Shown: piece by piece, positions 59,826-64,000 of the stretch | Position numbering within the stretch: the stretch's first letter is position 1 | Layout of the letters: each line of letters opens with the position of its first letter | The notes under the pieces: model-generated | What the model saw: only the letters and a program-made list of their open reading frames with translations | What the model was told of the DNA's origin: nothing | Databases searched by the model: none | Translations under genes and position numbers: made by a program | NCBI GenBank assembly: GCA_030524205.1 | Contig: JAUNGZ010000001.1 | Location: 1-64,000 of the forward strand | DNA length: 64,000 nucleotides | Source of the DNA: Eubacteriales bacterium | GTDB lineage: Bacteria; Bacillota; Clostridia; Oscillospirales; Butyricicoccaceae | Direction: 5' to 3'

Positions 59826-60731
59826 ATGCAGGAACTGTACGCATCGCTCGCGGCGCTGCTGCTTGTGCTGCTGCTCGGCGCGGGCATGCAGCGGCGGCTT
59901 TCGCTGCCCGAGCAGTTTTATGAGGGAGCGAACGCGCTTGTCATCCGCGTCACGCTGCCCGCGATGATCCTCGCCTCGATGGATAAGGATTTCTCGCTCG
60001 AAACGGCGGCAGCCAGCGCGCGCCTTGTCGGGATTGCGGCGGCGGCTTTCGCGGCTGTGATCGCCGGGCTGGAGCTGTGGCGGCGTGTCTCCCGTCTGCC
60101 CGCGCGCACGCTCGGTCTATATCAATATCTGATACTTGTCGGCAACACCGCCTTTATGGGGTATCCGGTAATCCGCGCGGTCTATGGCGGCGACGGCGTG
60201 TTTTACGCCTCGGTGTTCAATCTGGTGCACAATCTTGTCACCTTTTCCTATGCGATCAGCCTGTTTGCGCGCGGCCGCAAAATCCGCTGGCGCAGCCTGC
60301 TTTCCAACGCCTGCCTAATGGCGACGCTCGCGGGCGTCCTGCTGTTCCTCTCGCCCTTCCGCCTGCCGAGCGCCGTGCACCAGGCGCTGGAATGGGCGGG
60401 CGAAATCACCATCCCGCTCTGCCTGCTGTCCGTCGGCGCGCGCTTTGCGCGGCAGCCGCTGCGCACGATCGTGCGGCCGGCGGCGGTCTGGTGGGTGTCG
60501 CTTGTGCGCGTTGTGTTGTTCCCGCTTGTGCTGCTTTCCGTTTTACGGCTGTGCGGGTGCGGCGGCGTGACGCTTGGCGTCCCCTGCATCATGTTTGCCA
60601 CGCCGGTCGCACTGACCGCAGCGACCTTTGCCGGGCAGTACGGGGCGGACGGCGATTTCGCCGGCAAGGCGGTCCTGTTGAGCAATCTGCTCGCGGTGCT
60701 CACGCTGCCCGTGGTCGTCTGGTTCTTATAA
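59826..60731 (+). CDS. AEC-family transporter
   Basis: 301 residues, about ten helices. LPEQFYEGANALVIRVTLPA (Asn/Pro-rich helix), LILVGNTAFMGYPVIRAVYG and LLSVGARFARQPLR are typical auxin-efflux-carrier motifs. It likely exports an organic acid such as malate or lactate; substrate unknown. It lies just after the sugar ABC terminator with AGGGGTG upstream of the ATG. Compare the element-borne AEC protein at 36541, similar in fold but divergent. Confidence 0.86.
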   Translation: MQELYASLAALLLVLLLGAGMQRRLSLPEQFYEGANALVIRVTLPAMILASMDKDFSLETAAASARLVGIAAAAFAAVIAGLELWRRVSRLPARTLGLYQYLILVGNTAFMGYPVIRAVYGGDGVFYASVFNLVHNLVTFSYAISLFARGRKIRWRSLLSNACLMATLAGVLLFLSPFRLPSAVHQALEWAGEITIPLCLLSVGARFARQPLRTIVRPAAVWWVSLVRVVLFPLVLLSVLRLCGCGGVTLGVPCIMFATPVALTAATFAGQYGADGDFAGKAVLLSNLLAVLTLPVVVWFL

Positions 60732-61132
60732 GCGCTGCGGACGGCGCGCAGGCGTGTTCCCTTTTCCGGCGTCCGCCCGCTGTCTCCGTTTTGAGAATCT
60801 TATCGCATGAAAAAGCTTTCACCGCTTTGGCGGAGAGGCGGGGAATCCGCAGCGGTTCTTGCACTTTAACGGCGTTATATCGCTGTTTCGCTTGGCGCTG
60901 CATAATTTTGCAGCAATCAGCGCGCACGTTTTTTTGTTATTTTTCCGATTGACGACGGCGTTTTCTCCAGAGCTTATCATTATCCCGCACGGACTGTTTT
61001 TCGGCTGCATACCATGTCGGCTCGTCAGCTTCGGTAAATCCCAAAGCCTGCCCGGCAGCCTATCATGATGCCGCACCGGCAGCTTTCCGCGCCGCGAAGA
61101 CCGTTATTTTTCCGCGCTTTACCCCGTCTTGT
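60732..61132. other. Intergenic stretch without recognised genes
   Basis: About 400 bp between convergent genes. Short ORFs on both strands show no recognised domain, and base composition is less GC-rich in 60900-60990. No RNA gene was recognised. Confidence 0.5.
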
Positions 61133-61167
61133 AAAAAAGCCCGCCCGGCCCCAAGGACCGGACGGGC
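61133..61167 (-). terminator. Terminator of the PTS/RDD operon
   Basis: GCCCGCCCGG and CCGGACGGGC arms with an A tract on the plus side, giving a U tract on the minus transcript, 11 bp after the RDD stop. Confidence 0.88.
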
Positions 61168-61177
61168 TGCAAATTTC

Positions 61178-61711
61178 TCAGGCCGCGGATACCTCGCGCG
61201 TGCCCGACAGCAGATCGTGCAGCATCCGCCTGCCGGGCGTGTACAGCCCGAGGCAGATCGACAGGATGGTCAGCGCGACCATGGCGATGCGGACAAGGTT
61301 GGCCGCCCCGTCCCCCGCCGCGCGCGCGAGCATCTCGCGCAAAAGCTGGCTCGGGAACGCCACGGCCCCCTCGATCAGCAGCACGCCGACGAGCTGGCGC
61401 AGCACGAGCGCGGGAGCGCCGGGCGTTTTTCCGCCGTCCGCGGCGATGCGCAGGCGAAACAGCCGCTTGCCCGGCGTCTGTCCGTGCCAGAAGAGCGGGA
61501 ACAGCACATAATACGCCGCGCCGATCGCGAACGCGGCCAGCCCCCAGCCATAGCCGGCCGCGCCGGGCGGCAGCGAGGTGTCGATCTCCGCGAGGCCGGT
61601 CCGCATGCTGTTGACCAGCATAAGCGGCGCGCCGCAGAGCATCGTGCACACATACCAGTCAACCGCATACGCGAAAAACCGGCGAAAGGGGTTTGCCGGG
61701 GTCATTGCCAT
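61178..61711 (-). CDS. RDD-family membrane protein
   Basis: 177 residues. The RDD signature is near the N-terminus (PFRRFFAYAVDWYVCTMLCG, with Arg and Asp in the first helix), followed by WHGQTPGKRLFRLRI, the second conserved block. About four helices. Function of RDD proteins is mostly unknown; some carry small cations or modify the membrane. Two adjacent ATG starts (61711 and 61705) are possible. It follows the HAD gene by 11 bp in the same operon. Confidence 0.88.
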   Translation of the reverse strand: MAMTPANPFRRFFAYAVDWYVCTMLCGAPLMLVNSMRTGLAEIDTSLPPGAAGYGWGLAAFAIGAAYYVLFPLFWHGQTPGKRLFRLRIAADGGKTPGAPALVLRQLVGVLLIEGAVAFPSQLLREMLARAAGDGAANLVRIAMVALTILSICLGLYTPGRRMLHDLLSGTREVSAA

Positions 61712-61722
61712 TCGTGCGCCTC

Positions 61723-62478
61723 CTATCCCAACTGCCGCAGCGCCTGCCCGACCGTGCGCACCGTGCGCCCGGCGGCCCGCCGCACGCATTCCTCCGCATA
61801 CTCGATCGCAAAGCCGCCAAAGCGGGACAGCATTTCCATATCGTTTCTGCCGTCGCCCGCGGTATAAATATCCTGCTCGGCAGCGCCGTACCGGCCGGCG
61901 ACAAACGCGACCGCCTCGGCCTTGCTCACGCCGGGCGGCACGATATCGACGTATTCCCAGTTGGGAAACGCGTCCAGCCCCAGCCCGTGCAGCTTTTCCG
62001 CGAGCGCGACCGCCGACGCCTGATCCGGCGTGCGGCAGCTGATCTGATAGACCACGCGCATATCCTCCGGCCGGGAAACCGGCCGGTATTGGGTGCGCAG
62101 GCGCTCCATATACGCCTGCTCGCCCGGTTCCTCCAGCCGGAAGTCCGGCGGGCACAGACAAAGCTCGCCGTCCCCCGTCATGCTGAAAAACAGGCAGCGC
62201 TCGCGCAGCAGCGGCAGCGCTTTTTCAAAGCCCTCGAGCACATGCTCGCGCACGCACGCGCCGCCGCATTCGATGCGGGAGCCGTTCATCATAATCAGAA
62301 AATCGCAGTTCAGGCCGCAGGCGGCAAGCTCGCTTTTGAGCGAGCCCGGGTCGCGCCCGCTGCAAATGCCGAACAGCCCGCCCCGCGCCTGATAGTCCCG
62401 GATCGCGCGCAGCGTATCCGCATCGACGCCGCCGTCCTGCGACAGCGTGCCGTCATAATCGCAGGCAAACAGCTTCAC
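61723..62478 (-). CDS. Cof-type HAD phosphatase
   Basis: 251 residues. Motif I FACDYDGTLSQDGG, motif II IMMNGSRIEC, Lys region VSKAEAVAFVAG and motif IV YTAGDGRNDMEML; C2-type cap in the middle. It probably dephosphorylates a sugar phosphate produced by the PTS pathway. The start GTG overlaps the stop of the PTS IIC gene (GTGA), so the two are coupled. The frame extends further upstream only within the IIC gene. Confidence 0.9.
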   Translation of the reverse strand: MKLFACDYDGTLSQDGGVDADTLRAIRDYQARGGLFGICSGRDPGSLKSELAACGLNCDFLIMMNGSRIECGGACVREHVLEGFEKALPLLRERCLFFSMTGDGELCLCPPDFRLEEPGEQAYMERLRTQYRPVSRPEDMRVVYQISCRTPDQASAVALAEKLHGLGLDAFPNWEYVDIVPPGVSKAEAVAFVAGRYGAAEQDIYTAGDGRNDMEMLSRFGGFAIEYAEECVRRAAGRTVRTVGQALRQLG

Positions 62479-63776
62479 GCCTGCTCCACAGCTTCCGCCG
62501 GCTCCGCCTGCTCTTCTTTCATATACTGGCGGTCGAGCGCCGAAATAAACGGATAATAGATCAGTCCGCCGATGACCAGCACGACGAGCTGCAGCAAGCC
62601 GCCGCGGATATCGTTGCACATCATCCAGCCGCCGAACGGCGCGGGCAGCGTCCACGGCACGGTAACGCCCGTGGGATAGGGCACCAGCCCGAAATACATA
62701 GCCGCGAACGAGATGAGCACGGTGACCGGCGGCACGATGAAGAACGGGATCGCCATGATCGGGTTCAACACGAGCGGCAGGCCGAAAATGACCGGCTCGT
62801 TAACATTGAAAATACCGGGCAGCAGGCTGAGCTTCCCGAGCGACCGGATCCGCTTGGAGCGGCACTTGAACGCCATGATCGCGGCGAGAGAAACCGTGTT
62901 GCCGGTGCCGCCGAGGAAGATGATGAGGTTGGCGAAATCCTGTGTGACGATGAACGGGCGCGCCGCGTCGGCGGCAGCTTTAAACACGTCGAGATTGGCA
63001 AAGCGCGCGTTATACCACAGCGGGCCCATGAACGAATCGATGACCGCCGTGCCGTGGATGCCGAAGAACCACAGCAGGGAATTGAGGAACGTGATGACCA
63101 GCGTGCCGATCAGCGAGGTGCCGATATCGGTCAGCGGCATCTGGATCATGGTGACGATGAAGTTCGAGACCGTGCCGAACGGGGTCGCCGCAAAGACCAG
63201 ACGGATGATCAGGAAGATCGGGATGATGATGGCCGCCGGGATCAGCGCCTCGAACTGGCGCGTGACAAAGCTCGGCACGGTTGCGGGCATTTTGATCTTC
63301 CAATTTTTCTTGAGGATGACCGCGTACAGCTTGGTCGCGATCAGCGCGGTGATCATGGCGGTGAACAGGCCGCTCGCCTCAAACGAAGAGGCCGCGTAGC
63401 CGCCCTCCTCCATCTGCTGGAGCAGCAGGAAATAGGCCGAAATGGAAATCGCGACCGCGGGCAGCGGCTCGACGTCCTCCTCGCTCGCAAGGCTGTGCGC
63501 CACGCCGATGACCGCAAACAGCGCGACCAGCCCCATGGTCGCGGGATTGACCATATCCCAGCACCAGGAATACCAAACGTCGCCCACGATGGACGCCATG
63601 AAATCATGGAACCCCTGCACCGGGAAATCGCCGATGATGATGGCGACCGCGCCGATGATCAGCAGCGGCATCGAAAGCATCAGGCCGTCGCGCAGCGCGA
63701 CCAGATACTTGTTCGCCGACAGCTTCTGCGAAAGCGGCATCAGATGCTGCTCCATGAAGTTTGTCAGTTTCTTCAT
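62475..63776 (-). CDS. PTS cellobiose-type IIC component
   Basis: 433 residues, full length, about ten helices. Near the start it has LRDGLMLSMPLLIIGAVAII; the substrate loop LLWFFGIHGTAVIDSFMGPL and FNVNEPVIFGLPLVLNPIMA are intact. It imports and phosphorylates a beta-glucoside disaccharide such as cellobiose or chitobiose together with IIA and IIB proteins (not adjacent here). The next upstream gene is a GH4 phospho-glycosidase. Compare the degraded copy at 27250-28005. Confidence 0.93.
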   Translation of the reverse strand: MKKLTNFMEQHLMPLSQKLSANKYLVALRDGLMLSMPLLIIGAVAIIIGDFPVQGFHDFMASIVGDVWYSWCWDMVNPATMGLVALFAVIGVAHSLASEEDVEPLPAVAISISAYFLLLQQMEEGGYAASSFEASGLFTAMITALIATKLYAVILKKNWKIKMPATVPSFVTRQFEALIPAAIIIPIFLIIRLVFAATPFGTVSNFIVTMIQMPLTDIGTSLIGTLVITFLNSLLWFFGIHGTAVIDSFMGPLWYNARFANLDVFKAAADAARPFIVTQDFANLIIFLGGTGNTVSLAAIMAFKCRSKRIRSLGKLSLLPGIFNVNEPVIFGLPLVLNPIMAIPFFIVPPVTVLISFAAMYFGLVPYPTGVTVPWTLPAPFGGWMMCNDIRGGLLQLVVLVIGGLIYYPFISALDRQYMKEEQAEPAEAVEQA

Positions 63777-63808
63777 TTTTGTTTTACCCCCTTAACATTG
63801 TCCGGCTT

Positions 63809-64000
63809 TTATTTCAAAACGGGGAAATGCTCCCCATTTGCCGCGATGTACGCATCGAGGATGGTGCGCGCGAGATCGGTGTCCGCCACCGTGCGGCTCA
63901 CCGCGAGCGCCTCGAGCGCTTTCTGGTAAGAGCCCTCGAGCGCCGCGTCGACGGTCAGCTTTTCATAAGCGTACTGCCCCTCGAGCAGACCCTTTTCAAA
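63809..64000 (-). CDS. 6-phospho-beta-glucosidase, GH4 family (3' end only)
   Basis: The last 63 residues are visible before the window edge: LLEGQYAYEKLTVDAALEGS, YQKALEALAVSRTVADTDLA, RTILDAYIAANGEHFPVLK. This C-terminal pattern is that of NAD-dependent GH4 phospho-glycosidases (CelF/LicH type), which hydrolyse the phosphorylated disaccharide delivered by the PTS. It is just upstream of the IIC gene on the same strand, which supports the call. Catalytic residues lie outside the window. Confidence 0.75.
   Translation of the reverse strand, partial: FEKGLLEGQYAYEKLTVDAALEGSYQKALEALAVSRTVADTDLARTILDAYIAANGEHFPVLK

Overview
The window is GC-rich and comes from a spore-forming, butyrate-producing Firmicute, probably a gut member of the Oscillospirales. 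The evidence is the set of sporulation genes (spmA, spmB, spoIIID, cotJA, cotJB, split cotJC), the crotonyl-CoA/butyrate genes, sodium-pumping decarboxylase subunits, and PTS and ABC sugar uptake. Genus is not determined.

Layout. 1-2079: polar amino-acid ABC transporter (5' end cut). 2361-10394: two convergent routes to crotonyl-CoA, one from 4-hydroxybutyrate (4hbD, abfD, a CoA-transferase) and one from acetyl-CoA (thlA, crt, hbd), with a perfect Rex-type operator before thlA. 10554-13908: spmB/spmA, an AbrB-like regulator, spoIIID, a TetR regulator and a membrane protein. 14004-17290: oxaloacetate-decarboxylase-type membrane complex. 17565-17641: tRNA-Arg(CCU). 17913-21700: thiol/Fe-S operon (rhodanese-thioredoxin lipoprotein, CXXC peptide, polyferredoxin membrane protein, Rrf2 regulator, flavoprotein disulfide reductase). 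21822-24063: phosphopantetheinyl transferase and small conserved genes.

24201-38598 is the most notable region. The cotJABC spore-coat operon is cut inside cotJC by a 13,214-bp element. The 5' part of cotJC ends at 25058 and the 3' part resumes at 38271. A large serine recombinase lies at the left junction. Joining the two element ends recreates a 52-bp near-palindrome around a GA dinucleotide, as expected of a serine-integrase attP. Excision would restore an uninterrupted 229-residue manganese-catalase-type CotJC. This is the architecture of the sigK 'skin' elements, but in a different coat gene and with metabolic cargo (aminotransferase, M20 hydrolase, amino-acid ABC transporter, Fe-dependent alcohol dehydrogenase, AEC transporter) in place of phage genes. 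Most of the cargo is linked by four copies of a GntR-type operator.

38694-49423: a ketoacyl synthase and an acyl-CoA ligase, a LytTR/GHKL two-component system, a TraX-like protein, a BceAB-like ABC exporter, and a deletion scar joining a TetR start to a GGDEF-EAL remnant. 49565-59762: carbohydrate/polyol region with two paralogous AraC regulators, a sodium:solute symporter, a Gfo/Idh/MocA dehydrogenase, an IolE-like isomerase and a divergent sugar ABC transporter with matched activator-type promoters. 59826-64000: AEC transporter, then an RDD protein, a Cof-type HAD phosphatase, a PTS cellobiose-type IIC and the end of a GH4 phospho-glycosidase.

Three intergenic regions (8457-8611, 41567-41939, 45706-45859) hold tandem hairpins. 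Two of these share a conserved core with compensatory stem changes and may be a repeated structured RNA or DNA element.
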